From: Mytilus californianus
Lineage: Eukaryota; Mollusca; Bivalvia; Mytilida; Mytilidae
DNA length: 64,000 nucleotides
Reading direction: 5' to 3'
Assembly: GCF_021869535.1 (NCBI RefSeq)
Contig: NW_026262690.1
Coordinates: 14,223,001-14,287,000 of the forward strand
This document shows positions 1-12,392 of the stretch, piece by piece. Numbering within the stretch: position 1 is the first letter of the stretch; each line of letters begins with the position of its first letter. A model generated the notes under the pieces. It saw nothing but the letters and a program-made list of their open reading frames with translations. It did not search any database and was not told the origin of the DNA. Position numbers and translations under genes: made by a program.

Positions 1-840
1 TTTCATTTCAACTGCATAGAAAAGAAGTAACCTAAAGAAAATACATGTGCTTTTAAATAAAAAGACCTCTTTAAATTCACAAGTCAATGGCAGAACTATA
101 GTAATACAAAAATGACCTAAAAAGCACATATAAAGCAGTAACACAATCTATAGTAAAGATGATATTTAAAACAAATACAACTAAATCTTGTTAGTGCTGA
201 TATAAAGTAAAACTATCTATATTTTTATTTTGTAATTAAAAGTTCTGCTGAGCTCTTTATCTGGCTATCAAATCGAAATTAAGACAACACAGGGCATAAC
301 AATTACGGAATGCAAATACAGGCAAGCGTATCTAAATATGATTTATTTGTGTAAAATTTCCTCTTGAATGGAGACAGAGACATTCTTTGATTATGATTGA
401 CTTTTTGTCATAAACCTTTTCTCTTAAACTACTAAATGCTTTGAAACCTTACTGTATGGACAGTTAGAAGAGCCTTGTTAAATATGAACAGATAAATCGA
501 CAGATACAATATTCACTAAGAAATAAGTGCTAGTTTACAGAGAAACCTACACTTTCACTAAAAAGAAATACAATAAAGTTGAAGGTAAACAAATGAAAAG
601 TGCTAATGTAAAATAAAATATGGAATAATGGTATATATACAAACGAAATATAAACAAAATAGGTATAACAAGATCCATTTACAAGGAGGGACTAACCTTT
701 TTATTAATACACTTGATCAATAAAATATATATATATATATATGTGTGACTGCATCCTACATCAATTTGTAAGATCCTCTAAGATAGATAATTTAGCTGAT
801 CTGTAATATTCCACCTTCATGCCTTAAATATCATGTACTG
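1..840. other. AT-rich stretch without a recognisable gene
   Basis: I see no open frame, exon pair or named repeat here. The only structure is a short (TA)n run near 727-741. It may be intergenic or intronic DNA of a gene outside the window. Confidence 0.5.
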
Positions 841-904
841 TGTTACGACGCTAGATAAAAACTGACGAGGAAAGGCAACACCCGGCCACCGAAAGCTTGA
901 TTTT

Positions 905-1166
905 AGTCGAGCCTAGGTGGTCGAGTGGTCTAGCGCGTCGGGCATATTGCAAGGTGCCACGATATCTCAGTAGCATGAGTTCGAATCCCGGCCAGGGAAG
1001 AACAAAAAATTTGCTTACGCAAATTTACAGATCTAACATTGTTGGGCTGTTATTTAGACTAATTATGTATACAGAATGTGTTTTCAGCCTTGTATCACCA
1101 TCAGTGGTGATCCGATGGATAAAATCTGTCGTAGAGTTGTCACTGGTTCAGACGTACTTATATATA
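905..1166 (+). mobile_element. tRNA-derived SINE (Meta/V-SINE type, RUDI-like)
   Basis: The head at 911-997 has a good RNA polymerase III A box (TGGTCGAGTGG, 918-928) and B box (AGTTCGAATCC, 978-988). The body begins with an aaatttgc...aaatttac hairpin, then 'gttgggctgttatttagac' and a 'tcaccatcagtggtgatccgatgg' palindromic core, and ends in a TA-rich tail. This head plus conserved-core layout is that of the molluscan Meta/V-SINE superfamily. The name RUDI-like is from memory and unproven. It is a retroposon, not a functional tRNA gene, because the head does not fold into a full cloverleaf. Confidence 0.7.
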
Positions 1167-2330
1167 TATCCTTCAAAATTCAAGAGGCTATCCTAAATTG
1201 AGGTAAATTATATTGCCTTCCAAATACTGTTTCGATCCCTAACATCACTGAAGAGATATTAATTGTCGAAATCCGGATATGGTGTATTACAATTTTTTGC
1301 ACCTCAAGTTTGCGGTATACCATCTTTTCCGCAAGTTTATTGTTTTCTGTTTGATATTAAATTTATATTTAAGATCCATTTTGTTACACCTGGTGATCAA
1401 TTTATTTGGCAATCGTCAATGGCAGTCGGCAGGGGTTAAGAACATCTGTTGTTCGACCTGTTAGTCAATTGCGTTTTGTTAAAATATACTTTTTCACTTT
1501 TTTGGTCTTTTGGAAAATGTTGTTTGTGCTGTATTTAGACCCATCTACCAAGACATTTGTTTTACATGCACACGTATAAAAATTGCGGTTTTTATCCAAC
1601 GCAATCATAGGTTTGAACGTTGATTTCAATTTAGATTTGTTTATATTTTTTTGTTTGGGCTTGTATTATATTTTCCTTCGGGTTTATATGATCCGTTCAT
1701 CCTAGTCGACTCTTCAAAATTCAAGAGTCTATCCTTAATTGAGGTAAATTATATGGCCTTGCAAATACTGTTTCGATCCCTAACATCACTGAAGAGACAT
1801 TAATTGTCGAAATCCGGATATGGTGTATAAAAATTTGTTGCACCTCAAGTTTGCGGTATACCATCTTTTCCGCAAGTTTATTGTTTTCTGTTTGATATTA
1901 AATTTATATTTAAGATCCATTTTGTTGCGATTGCCAAATAAACGGATCACAAGATGTATTAAAACAGATCTTATTATTAAATTATTGCCAAAAAATAAAA
2001 ACAGCAATTTTTATACGTGTGTATATATATATATATGTATATATAATTTACCTCAATTTAGAATAGACTCTTCAATTTTGAAGAGTCGAAATAGGATGAA
2101 CGGATCACATAAACCCGAAGGCAAATATAATACAAGCCCAAACGAAAAAATATAAATAAGTCAAAATTGAAAACAACGTTCAAACCTATGATTTCGTTGG
2201 ATAAAATTTTTATACGTGTGCATGCAAAACAAATTTCTTGGTAGAGGGGTTCTAAATACAGCACAAACAACATTTTCCAAAAGACCAAAAAAGTGAAAAG
2301 GTATATTTAAACAAAATTCATATATATATT
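1167..2330. repeat. Copies of the 539-bp repeat family, partly in inverted orientation
   Basis: Two head-to-tail partial copies (about 1167-1710 and 1711-1975) are followed by a copy in the opposite orientation (about 2045-2325), so 1500-1740 and 2050-2325 form a large imperfect inverted repeat. The family carries a small hairpin, GACTCTTCAA..TTGAAGAGTC (2066-2087), at the unit boundary. The same unit is tandem at 7672-9226 and occurs again at 34207-34540. Short open frames inside it are not conserved as protein. Confidence 0.7.
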
Positions 2331-2693
2331 CTTAAACTGATTGTTTTTTCATTACTTAAAAGTGAGTAAATTGACATAATACTTGGTCTATGTAAATATT
2401 TGCGTTGATATAATTTCCGTTCGTTTTTCAACTGAGAACAATTAAACTAATAGTAGAAGTGGAGAACATTGCAGCAAGGATCACACACATTTACCTTCCA
2501 CAACTAAAAATCAACTGTTTACCATCTTATTTTATACTGCATGAAAAATGTGCACAAAACATGACAAGGATAATATAAAAAGTTTCTTCATAAAAAATTT
2601 GCCCAATGGATATCAAAGCCATCCGAAGCTTAATTTCCAAAAATTTCCTTTTATCTTTTCAAGAGCAAGTAATGGTTAAATTTGGCACGTCAG

Positions 2694-2900
2694 CTATCCA
2701 GGCTCCGAGGAGCCATTTATTGTTCTTTCAAACTTTTTGAGTTTCTGAATTGTTTCCTCGGCACCGCTTTGACAGTAGTCATCGGGGTTGGGGTCAACTT
2801 GCCATGCGCCAAGGAAATAGTTCTTTTTCAGGGGGACAACAATATTTGAATAACTCTCGTACCCAATCAATATTTTTCTATTGCTATAGATATAAGAAGA
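2694..2900 (-). pseudogene. Possible coding exon or exon relic, unknown protein
   Basis: The minus-strand frame from about 2900 down to a stop at 2694 reads like real protein (for example a segment GAWQVDPNPDDYCQSGAEE). It is less AT-rich than its surroundings, unlike most frames in this window. A plausible splice acceptor (TATCTATAG) lies just upstream near 2890. I do not recognise the family. No partner exon is visible on the minus strand before the plus-strand gene at 3272, so it may be a terminal exon with a distant partner, or a decayed fragment. Confidence 0.28.
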
Positions 2901-3271
2901 TGTGGTATGAGTGTTATGTAATATAGTCTTGTCCAAACAACACACGTGAGTGTAAACAAAGGTGTTCAAGGTGAAAATTAGTGTCACTACATGTGATTAG
3001 GAAAATCAGGGGCCTGACTGCGTTGTTTCATGTAAAACAATTTTTTACCATAATACACTGCATATTAATTGTCTACGTCGCATTGTTTAAATAATACATG
3101 ACGCAAATATCAAATCAACTGTCCTTTCGAATAACATTTCCTATCGGAAAAGGTGACAAATCTCAACGTGTCGAGCATGAGTACGAGGGTCATCCTTTTC
3201 CTGTCAACCTTTCTTTAAATTTCTTGATAGTAGTATTCAAATCACTAAATAAATTAAACAACAACGTGGAT

Positions 3272-6239
3272 ATGGAGATCTTTGTTTTATGTGTTGCTTT
3301 AGTTCTCTCGCTATGTTTTTCAGTTTCTAGCGGTGAGTATACAATATTCTTATTTCTGAAACTAGGATTTTTATGGTTTTTATTACGTCGTCTACCTTTC
3401 AATGGACCAAATTTCTTTTGGCTTTGTTGATTTTGCATGCATACTAAACATGTGTATCTAATGATTCAGTTTCAAACCAAATGATAGGAGTACTTCGCCA
3501 TCTAGGATTGCAAGTGATTTTACCAAAGGTTCGATTTTGAGATAGAAATTATGTTTTTGTTTTCTCATTTAGAGAAATTGATTACTAGAATTTGATTTCA
3601 TCTTTATGAAACAATTTTTTCTTCACAAAAAAAAACGTAACTTATCTAAAAGAAGCATTAAAACTTATAACATGTGTGGAAATAGGTCAGATAATTTAGT
3701 TTTATAACAGATATTCAAATATTCTTTTTTTTACCTGTTGCTTAAGACAATCAAGGTTTGCTTATCTTTTATCTTATATTTTGAAAATAGTATGGCTATA
3801 AAATACATTTTGGAAAATTATGAATAATTTCTACCATCTTTTTATTTTCTATTCAATTTATTTTTTGTTAATTCCCCATTCAACCTTAACAATGATCAAA
3901 TATATCGACACCGATTATTTTCCGTTTATTATATCTGAACTATTTTTTCCGTCTTTATTCTGTAAATACTTCTCTGTTGTCAGTTGCAGTTCAAATTATC
4001 CGCTCCTTCAGTCCCTTCATTTTTACAAAATGGCGGAAAAAAATTAATTAACTAGTAAGCAAATTTTGATTTTGGTGTGTTAAATCATTACATATTGTGA
4101 GGTAAACTATGCTGTAAGTCAACATATTGGACTTAAAGCAATAATTAAAATGCATTGAAAGAAATTGTTTATAAACTAACGATACGTAAGTGTACCTAAT
4201 CAAAACGGGGTTTTTCGAAAGTATCCGTAGACATGTCGTAAGATATATCTTTTGGTAGACTTTAGGGGGATATGGATATGACCTAGACTTAATCAAAATT
4301 GTCTTCAGATATTTATACGCATTCGAAAGACCGCCATAACTTTTATTTATGTTCTTTAAAAGCGCATTTCTATTTTTTCTACATCAAAGTAATACATTTA
4401 ATTCATTCTCAATATGATAATATTATAACCATTGTAGTAAGAATAATTCTATTATGTATGATTAAAATTATAATAAAAGTGCAAAGGATTGGAAACATAC
4501 GAAAGGCAAGATACATTTGTATTTTTCATTAACGAAAAAAATAGTAGGAAAATAATATACCATAATGTTTGTAGAATTTTTTATTACTAAAATACAATGA
4601 TAAAACATCCTATTTGAAGAGATATCGATAAACTATGGGTTAAAAAAATGCATATCGTACAGGTATATATGCATATGCAGCAACATTGATTATTCCAACA
4701 ATTACCTGTTCATGGTAATAAAAAGAAATAACTGTTTAAGTCAAGAAATATAAGTGAGAGAAATTATAAGTAAGGGTGTGAGACAGGATACGATACGGGA
4801 AGGGTGGAACAGGATACGGGAAGTAGGAGAAACGGTTGTGACGATGGAGGGATGGACAGTATCCAGTTACCTTTTAATGTCAAAAGGTCAAAATAAGTGT
4901 TAATAATGATTTCCTGTCTTTATATCAGTTTGAATTTCCGGTTTTATAATACCCTGTAGTTTAGTACAATTCGAACTTTCTATTCTTTTCTGATGTAATA
5001 TACTTACGTATATAGTTGTTAATCTTTCATGATTTTATACAAATTATTTTGATACTTATCCAGCCGCATCGATACCAAATGCAGTTTACTTGTTTTATGT
5101 GATTATGCTATGTGGAAAGCATTTCCATTGCATTAAACCAATAATGTTAGAATTGCAATGTTTATCGTTCTCTCAGCGGGAGGCTGCACTTCAGATGCAT
5201 TGACATCAACAACAACGCTGCCATCTGACCAGTGTGTCAGATATAAAACCAACCAGTAAAGAGGCGCTTGGTTGTAGATTGATATCCTTCCTCTTCGAAG
5301 ATTGCTAGTTTGGTTATATAAGGTTCTAATACAGTCCATGAAGTAAAACATAGCAACTTGTGCTTAAGTTCATACAGCATTACAAAGCTTAATAATGCAT
5401 AGTATTTAATTGTTGTATAAGATAATTCAACGTTTTTGTTTAATTCCACAGGAAGTATCTGTTCTCCTTATCCCTGCATTATCATTCATCATGAATTGTC
5501 CTTATCCCTATATTGTAAATGATGACTTAACGGGTATAATACTGGGATTGCAGGATTTTGCAAGAATAAGCCAGTGAGAGACAATGAGGGAGATAAAACG
5601 GATACAGAGGCATTCGATTTGATTTTTTTTAATTTGATTGCAGCTGATATTTGTTATTCTGATAGCCAATGTCCCACCGGTTACCATTGTTGTAGTGGTA
5701 CTACATTTTGTTGTGCTAGTGGTTATGTTTGTACAGGCACAGCAGTTTGTCTCAGTACAGGGTAAGTCTTTATAAATATCAGTTTACTACTCCCTAAATC
5801 ATACGTTTATTCATGCAGAATCCGTTTTGCGCGTGATTGTTAAAGTTTTTTATATGAATAATTAACAACGAAACAGAATGTTTAAAAATCCAAACTCCAA
5901 AGTACTGGAAAATTGACCTTTATGTTAATGATTGTGGTGATGTTGTACAACGTGATAAACAGTATAAAGAAAAATCGGACTAACATGTAAAAGACAATTG
6001 TTTTTGTGTGGTGCTTTTTTAACGTTGGAATATACGTGAATGACATACTAAAGATTGTGTGTCTTTTTTTGCTGTTGTTGTTGACTAACATATTCAAAGA
6101 AAAATATATTATTCATATACTGTTACGATACGTGTTGCCATTTTTTTTTTTTTTCAGATTAATTGTAGGAATTGTGTTTGGAGTTCTTGTCCTCATAGGA
6201 GTGATTGCCGTCCTTGTTTATAGATGTGTGATCGGTTAG
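3272..6239 (+). CDS. Small cysteine-rich type I membrane protein, three exons
   Basis: Exons 3272-3332, 5644-5761 and 6158-6239 join in frame (phase 1, then phase 2). Donors are gtgagt and gtaagt, and the last acceptor follows a long T tract. The product is 86 residues. Residues 1-20 are a signal peptide. The ectodomain is about 40 residues with eight cysteines at strict spacing, C-x5-C-x5-CC-x5-CC-x5-C-x5-C (CPTGYHCC, FCCASGYVC). One transmembrane helix rich in I, V, L and G follows, then a five-residue tail. The paired cysteines recall half-granulin or other small disulfide-rich folds, but I cannot assign a family. The upstream frame stays open to 3098; I chose the ATG that starts the signal peptide. 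Exon 3 may not be the natural end, because its 3' part has been amplified into a minisatellite that follows directly. Function is unknown; a secreted or surface role is inferred from topology. Confidence 0.6.
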
Positions 6240-6880
6240 TATATAGCTTGTCTTATAGCAGTGATTGTGATAATTTTTTATAGATTTGTTATCGGTTAAT
6301 TTATAGCTTGTCCTTATATCAGTGATTGTGATCATTGTTTATAGGTTTGTTATCGATTAGTATATAGCTTGCCTTATATCAGTGATTGTGATCATTGTTT
6401 ATAGGTTTGTGATCGGTTATTGTATAGCTTGTCTTATATCAGTGATTGTGATCATTGTTTATAGGTTTGTGATCGGTTAGTGTATAGCTTGTCTTTATAG
6501 CTTGTCTTATAGCAGTGATTGTGATCATTGTTTATAGGTTTGTTATCGATAAGTTTATAGCTTGCCTTATATCAGTGATTGTAATTATTGTTTATAGGTT
6601 TGTTATCGGTCAGTATATAGCTTATCCTTATAGCAGTGATTGTGATCATTGTTAATAGGTTTGTTATCAGTTAGTATATAATAGCTTGTCCTTCTATCAG
6701 TGATTGTGATCATTGTTTATAGATTTGTTATCAGTTAGTATATAGCTTGTCCTTATATCAGTGATTGCGATCATTGTTTATAGGTTTGTTATCGGTTAGT
6801 ATAACTTGTCCTTATAGCAGTGATTACGATCATTGTTTATAGATTTCTATCGGTTAGTACAGCTTGTCCTTATAGCAGAG
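6181..6880 (+). repeat. Minisatellite of about 60 bp derived from the last exon of the cysteine-rich gene
   Basis: About ten imperfect units of roughly 60-62 bp. Each contains variants of 'cagtgattgtgatcattg', 'tttataggtttgttatcg' and 'tatagcttgtc'. The first unit is the coding end of the upstream gene (transmembrane segment, stop codon and following bases), so the array arose from exon sequence. Units carry 'tttatag|g' and 'cg|gttagt', which resemble weak splice sites. Confidence 0.75.
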
Positions 6881-7615
6881 GTATCGGAAATTCAAGAACA
6901 AAACAAACACATAACAAACTCAAAGGCGACAAAACAGGTGTATGCAATATAAAGTAACTAAATATTATCAAATTCATAACAGTGTTGACGAGACCATTCG
7001 TTGGCGAACTCAGTTCACCAATTGACTGGGTCAGATCAAGTAACCGTTTGTCTGTTACGCTCACTTAAAACATTGTTTTTACAAGGGACATTTAAACGAA
7101 CGGATTTGCCAAAGGTTTCTCAACGCCTGAAAACAAATAACTCGAAAAAAAATACAACTGGCGTATTGATAAACATTGAATATTTTGACATTCTACACCG
7201 ATAATCGATAATCAAATTATTTACTAGTATCATATCGCGGTGCAATTAAAACAAATAAATAAAATATATCTTTTTCGTACTTGCAAGATATAGGACAGTA
7301 ATAAGCTACATGTAATTGGACCTAGCTTAATACAATTTGCATTTACTTTATGAAATAGGAATCTTTAAATTCAATATCTAAATACAATTAATTGTTGAAT
7401 AAATTTATGTACTGGAAAGCTATGATTCAAAGTAGTTGGTCCGACATTCTACTGACTGACTCAGCATTCGGACTAGGTCTTGAAAATTATCTAGAATAAT
7501 ACATTATAGTTTGATGTTTGGGAAACTGGAACTTTTCTGCTAACCATTTTACGTGATAAAAACCTATGCTTGGTTGCAGAACCGTATTCCTGAATTCAAG
7601 ATTACACACATGCCA
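6881..7615. other. No gene seen
   Basis: AT-rich sequence between the minisatellite and the 539-bp repeat array. I see no supported exon, only short frames of random composition. Confidence 0.5.
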
Positions 7616-7671
7616 TATATATATATATATATTGTATATATATTTGCCTTCGGGTTTATATGATCCGTTCA

Positions 7672-9226
7672 TCCTATTTTGACTCTTTCAAAATTCAAGA
7701 GTCTATCCTAAATTGAGGTAAATTATATGGCCTTCCAAATACCGTTTCGATTCCTAACATCACTGAAGAGACATTAATTGTCGAAATCCGGATATAGTGT
7801 ACAAATTTTTTGCACCTCATGTTTGCGGTATACCATTTTTTCCGCAAGTTTGTTGTTTTCTGTTTGGTAATAATTTAATAATAAGATCTGTTTTGCTACA
7901 TCTTGTGATCCGTTTATTTGGCAATCGCCAATGGCAGTCAGCAGGGTTTAAGAACATCAGTTGTTCGACCTGCTAGTCAAATGCGTTTTGTTAAAATATA
8001 CTTTTTCACTCATTTGGTCTTTTGGAAAATGTTGTTTGTGCTGTATTTAGACCCCTCTACCAAGAAATTTGTTTTGCATGCACACGTATAAAAATTGCTG
8101 TTTTTATCCAACGCAATCATAGGTTTGAACGTTGTTTTCAATTTAGACTTGTTTATATTTTTTCGTTTGGGCTTGTATTATATTTGCCTTCGGGTTTATA
8201 TGATCCGTTCATCCTATTTCGACTCTTCAAAATTCAATAGTCAATCCCAAATTGAGGTAAATTATATGGCCTTCCAAATACCGTTTCGATTCCTAACATC
8301 ACTGAAGAGACATTAATTGTCGAAATCCGGATATAGTGTACAAATTTTTTGCACCTCATGTTTGCGGTATACCATTTTTTCCGCAAGTTTGTTGTTTTCT
8401 GTTTGGTAATAATTTAATAATAAGATCTGTTTTGCTACATCTTGTGATCCGTTTATTTGGCAATCGCCAATGGCAGTCAGCAGGGTTTAAGAACATCAGT
8501 TGTTCGACCTGCTAGTCAAATGCGTTTTGTTAAAATATACTTTTTCACTCATTTGGTCTTTTGGAAAATGTTGTTTGTGCTGTATTTAGACCCCTCTACC
8601 AAGAAATTTGTTTTGCATGCACACGTATAAAAATTGCTGTTTTTATCCAACGCAATCATAGGTTTGAACGTTGTTTTCAATTTAGACTTGTTTATATTTT
8701 TTCGTTTGGGCTTGTATTATATTTGCCTTCGGGTTTATATGATCCGTTCATCCTATTTCGACTCTTCAAAATTCAATAGTCAATCCCAAATTGAGGTAAA
8801 TTATATGGCCTTCCAAATACCGTTTCGATTCCTAACATCACTGAAGAGACATTAATTGTCGAAATCCGGATATGGTGTACAAATTTTTGCACCTCATGTT
8901 TCCGATATACCATCTTTTCCGCAAGTTTATTGTTTTCTGTTTGGTATTAAATTAATATAATTAAGATCCATTGTGTTACATCTGTGATCCGTTTATTTGG
9001 CAATCGCCATGGCAGTCAGCAGGGTTTAAGAACATCCGTTGTTCGACCTGCTAGTCAAATGTGTTTTGTTAAAATATACTTTTTCACTTTTTTGGTCTTT
9101 TGGAAAATGTTGTTTGTGCTGTATTTAGACCCCTCTACAAAGAAATTTGTTTTGCATGCACACGTATAATAATTGCGGTTTTTATCCAAAACAATCATAG
9201 GTTTGAACGTTGTTTTTAATTTAGAC
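7672..9226 (+). repeat. 539-bp tandem repeat, two near-identical units plus a partial third
   Basis: Units begin at about 7678, 8217 and 8756. The first two are nearly identical over their full length: the frames at 8022-8240 and 8561-8779 translate identically, as do those at 8095-8316 and 8634-8855. The third stops in a (TA)n tract near 9226. Each unit contains 'tttggcaatcgccaatggc' and ends in 'cgactcttcaaaattcaa'. The frames are side effects of the repeat and lack protein features. Near-identity points to a recent tandem duplication, or to assembly collapse or expansion. Confidence 0.85.
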
Positions 9227-9228
9227 TT

Positions 9229-9271
<43 letters not shown>

Positions 9272-9287
9272 CAGTGCATGCGATTTG

Positions 9288-9508
9288 GTGTCACGATATC
9301 TCAGTAGCATGAGTTCGAATCCCGGCGAGGGAAGAACAAAAAATTTGCGAAAGCAAATTTACAGATCTAACATTGTTGGGCTGATGTTTAGACGAGTTGT
9401 ATATACAGAATTAACACAGCCATGTATCACCATCACTGCTGGTGATCCGATGGAGAAATCTGTTGTAGAGTTGTCACTGGTTCAGACGTACTTATATATA
9501 TATATATA
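9288..9508 (+). mobile_element. 5'-truncated SINE of the same family as at 905
   Basis: It keeps the B box (AGTTCGAATCC) and the whole conserved core ('gttgggctgatgtttagac', 'gctggtgatccgatgg', 'gagttgtcactggttcagac') but lacks the A box. It begins straight after a (TA)n tract that ends a 539-bp repeat copy. Its TA tail is the insertion site of the 6.1-kb TIR element that follows. Confidence 0.75.
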
Positions 9509-9535
9509 CAGTGGAGATCACTTCTAACCTCTCAT

Positions 9536-9840
9536 TAGAACTGTCAGAATAATCTGTCATAGGATTGTTCTAAGCTGTCCTAGAACAGTTCTACCTAGAA
9601 CAGTTCTACCCTAGAACTGTTCTAAGTAGAACTGTCAGAATCGGTTCTAAGTAGAACTGACCAAATCAGTTCTAGGTAGAACTGTCAGGATTAGTTCTAG
9701 GGTAGAACTGCCTAAAACTGTTCTAGGTAGAACTGTCCAAATCGGTTCTAACCGTAGAACTGTCAGCAGAACTGTCTAAAACTGTTCTAGCCGTAGAACT
9801 GACCAAACCTGTCAGGCCTTGTAGAACAGTTCTAAATGAC
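9536..9840. repeat. Left subterminal array of AGTTCTA/TAGAACT palindromes
   Basis: About a dozen copies of 'tagaactg', 'cagttcta' and joined forms such as 'agttctaggtagaactg' occupy about 300 bp. They can form many small hairpins. The array mirrors the one at 15270-15600. By position it is probably a transposase-binding or replication-related subterminal region. Confidence 0.8.
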
Positions 9841-11186
9841 GTCACTGCAGTAAGGGCATCTTAGAATTTAGAAAAAAATCAGTTCCATCATCTTAATTTA
9901 CTGTGTAGCAGATTTTCTTTATTTACTTTTCAAAAGTTACATGTACAAATATCGAAGCGGATAGAAGGTTATCCAACACATCGGAAAAATATTTGTATAT
10001 GACTGGATATAAACATCATGGTTTACGTTGCTTCGTTCCCCGTTTTTAACAGTCTCTTCCTAAATATAACTCAATGCATTTTTAATATAATTTTAACATA
10101 ATTTAATACATGGAATTTTAATCGTAATTTACCTTGTTTGCCTTGGATTTACATTCATGATTTAACGGATTCTGGTTTGCCAAATGTTCAAACGAAAATT
10201 GTACAGTGTATATATAGGGATATTAATGAAATGTACGTGTTGTATGAGTATGTACATTTGTACCATCTCGTCAATTTAGACAGACTTATCCATAACGATT
10301 ATAAATGCATACCTGTCAACCTATGCCAATGAAAATGCAGGTGATGACCTGCATAGAAGAATGAAATCTCAGGTCATAACGCGTACGAATTTTTTCGAGC
10401 TGAATTTCAGTATTCAGGGGACATTTTTCTTTTAATTTATATCAAAGTTTCTAAAACATTTCCACAGAGTTAAGTAATTTAAAATTGTACATATTATTAT
10501 TTCATTGCATCTGGAGGCCTTTGATATATTTGTGTTATTTTGCTGCATTAATTCCTGTTCATAATTCATTCCATGGTATCCAATGTGCCAGTTTGTGTTT
10601 TCTTTACATACATTTGTGCAGGGTTTGTACATTTAATCTCAATATTTGATGATAATGAAAAAAAAAAGTTAAACAATTAAAGGAGGTATAGATGAAAAAA
10701 GTAATTTTCAAAATTTTTATTTTTTAATTGTTCTAAGGTAAAACAATAGTAAAAGTATTATTCTGATTTGTTTGTGCATTCAATTCATTTTAGATTTAAT
10801 CTTTTTACAAAAACAAAACATAAGTTTAAGGAGTATATTGTATATTGGCAAAAAGGGGAAGTAACTCAAGTTGTTTTAAAACAACTTTGAAATTCACGAA
10901 TTATTTACGATCTAAAGCTAAGATAATTGGTGTTAATTAACAGTGTGTTTGACACCAAAGCTGTCAAGTGAAGCCATGCACTGAAATGGGTCAGTTGAGC
11001 TAAGTTTACACAGCTAGTTGAACTTCTTGTCCAGGAAGATTAGAATTACGAATTTGCCGGTATTTCATTGAAATCACTTTATGGGTCATTTTAAAAAAAT
11101 GTCGAATTTTGAAATTGCAAAATTGATTTAAAGTTACTTATTCAAACAACCCTCGTCATTAGCAAATCAAAACAAACAGTACTTAT

Positions 11187-11350
11187 CAGTGGCGGATCCA
11201 GAAATTTTCATAAGTGGGGGCCCACTGACTGCCTAAGAGGGGGCACAATCCAGTCATGCTTCAGTGATTCCCTATATAATCAACCAAATTTTTCCCACAA
11301 AAGGGGGGGGGGCCGGGCCCCCTGCCCCCCCCCCCCTAAATCCGCCTCTG
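11187..11350. mobile_element. 164-bp MITE with imperfect TIRs
   Basis: Ends CAGTGGCGGATCCAG and CTAAATCCGCCTCTG form 15-bp TIRs with three mismatches. CTTAT flanks both sides, a 5-bp target duplication. The interior is G/C-run rich. It sits within the 10308-12928 element, giving three nesting levels. The ends resemble hAT-type MITEs common in animals (family from memory). Confidence 0.7.
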
Positions 11351-11779
11351 CTTATAGAACAACATATAAAAAGATGCAGTCTTGATAATGTCATACAAGA
11401 ATATATTGAAACTTTTTTTGATAGGTGGTGCAATATTTTGTCTCTCCTGTTACCATGTTCAAAAGAAATTTCGGGTTATTTAGAAAAGGTTTCGGTAAAA
11501 TTTTAAGCTTCGCGTTTCGTAGCCAATAAGACGGTTTTCAAGAGTAAAAACTTCTATATATATTCATTCTGTGAAATAATAGATTATTTGCCAATTTTCC
11601 ACGTTGTACTGAAAAATGCCTCTAAAAATTGGTTTTCAAAGGTTATAAAAATAACCACCTGTAATGCAAGTCTAAGATAGCAATTCATTATGTTCAGCAT
11701 TTGTTCTCTCTTTCAAATAAACCCAACATCAAGTAAATCCCTCGCACGTTGGTTTCACTGACTTTTGTCTTTATTTTAT

Positions 11780-12392
11780 TGGTAACAGGAACGTACGTTA
11801 ATGATATATCACTATATTAAGTTCTATCCTGTTACCTTTTTGTCTATCCTGTTACCGATATGCTAAATTGCATAGATTAAGACCTTATAACCTTTAAATG
11901 AGTTCAAACAACGAAACATTTCATTATGTGTGCAACTATATGTTATTATAAACTTTTTAAAGACGTTTCTGTCTACTATTGTCTATCCTGTTACTGTAAC
12001 CATAGCAACCATAGTAACAGGATAGACATAACAGGATAGACAAATTTCTTCATTTTTGAATGCTGTTATGAAATAACTACTCCCTTTGATGAAGTGATAA
12101 TATTTTTCTGTTGTGATTTTGGTTTCCAACACGTTATTGCACTTTTTGCAAGTATAATATTTGTGTAATTAATCAATATGTTGGTAACAGCATAGACATG
12201 ACAAAAAAGTACCCACCTTTTTTTTTCTCTTAAAGTCTTGAAATTTCTTTTCTCTACACTGTTATACAAGAAACGTGCTGTGTTAAATGTTTAGTTTACT
12301 TTGCGCTTTTGAAATCAACACTGACTTGTTCAATATTCATAGGGAGAAAATTTAAACGGCTGATTTAAGTAGCGGTAACAGGATAGACATGA
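11780..12392. repeat. Eight dispersed copies of a GTAACAGGATAGAC motif in both orientations
   Basis: Copies near 11781 (partial), 11823 and 11843 (inverted), 11981 (inverted), 12014, 12029, 12183 (one change) and 12374. They lie in the nested 2.6-kb element and look like multiple binding sites or a relic of a short palindromic array. Confidence 0.7.

Noticed and set aside
911..997. A tRNA gene
   Set aside because: A and B boxes are present but the sequence lacks a complete cloverleaf and is joined to a SINE core and TA tail; a truncated sister lies at 9288. It is a SINE head.
8022..8855. Duplicated open frames of 72-73 codons
   Set aside because: They are part of the 539-bp non-coding repeat and are broken in the older copies.
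9536..9840. Steroid-receptor response elements (AGAACA/TGTTCT-like) in the palindromic array
   Set aside because: The half-sites lack the 3-base spacing, the array is at a transposon end and is mirrored at the other end, so a transposon subterminal array explains it.
11264..11506. Gly/Pro-rich open frame with G and C runs
   Set aside because: It crosses the MITE at 11187-11350 and its G/C homopolymers; not a protein gene.
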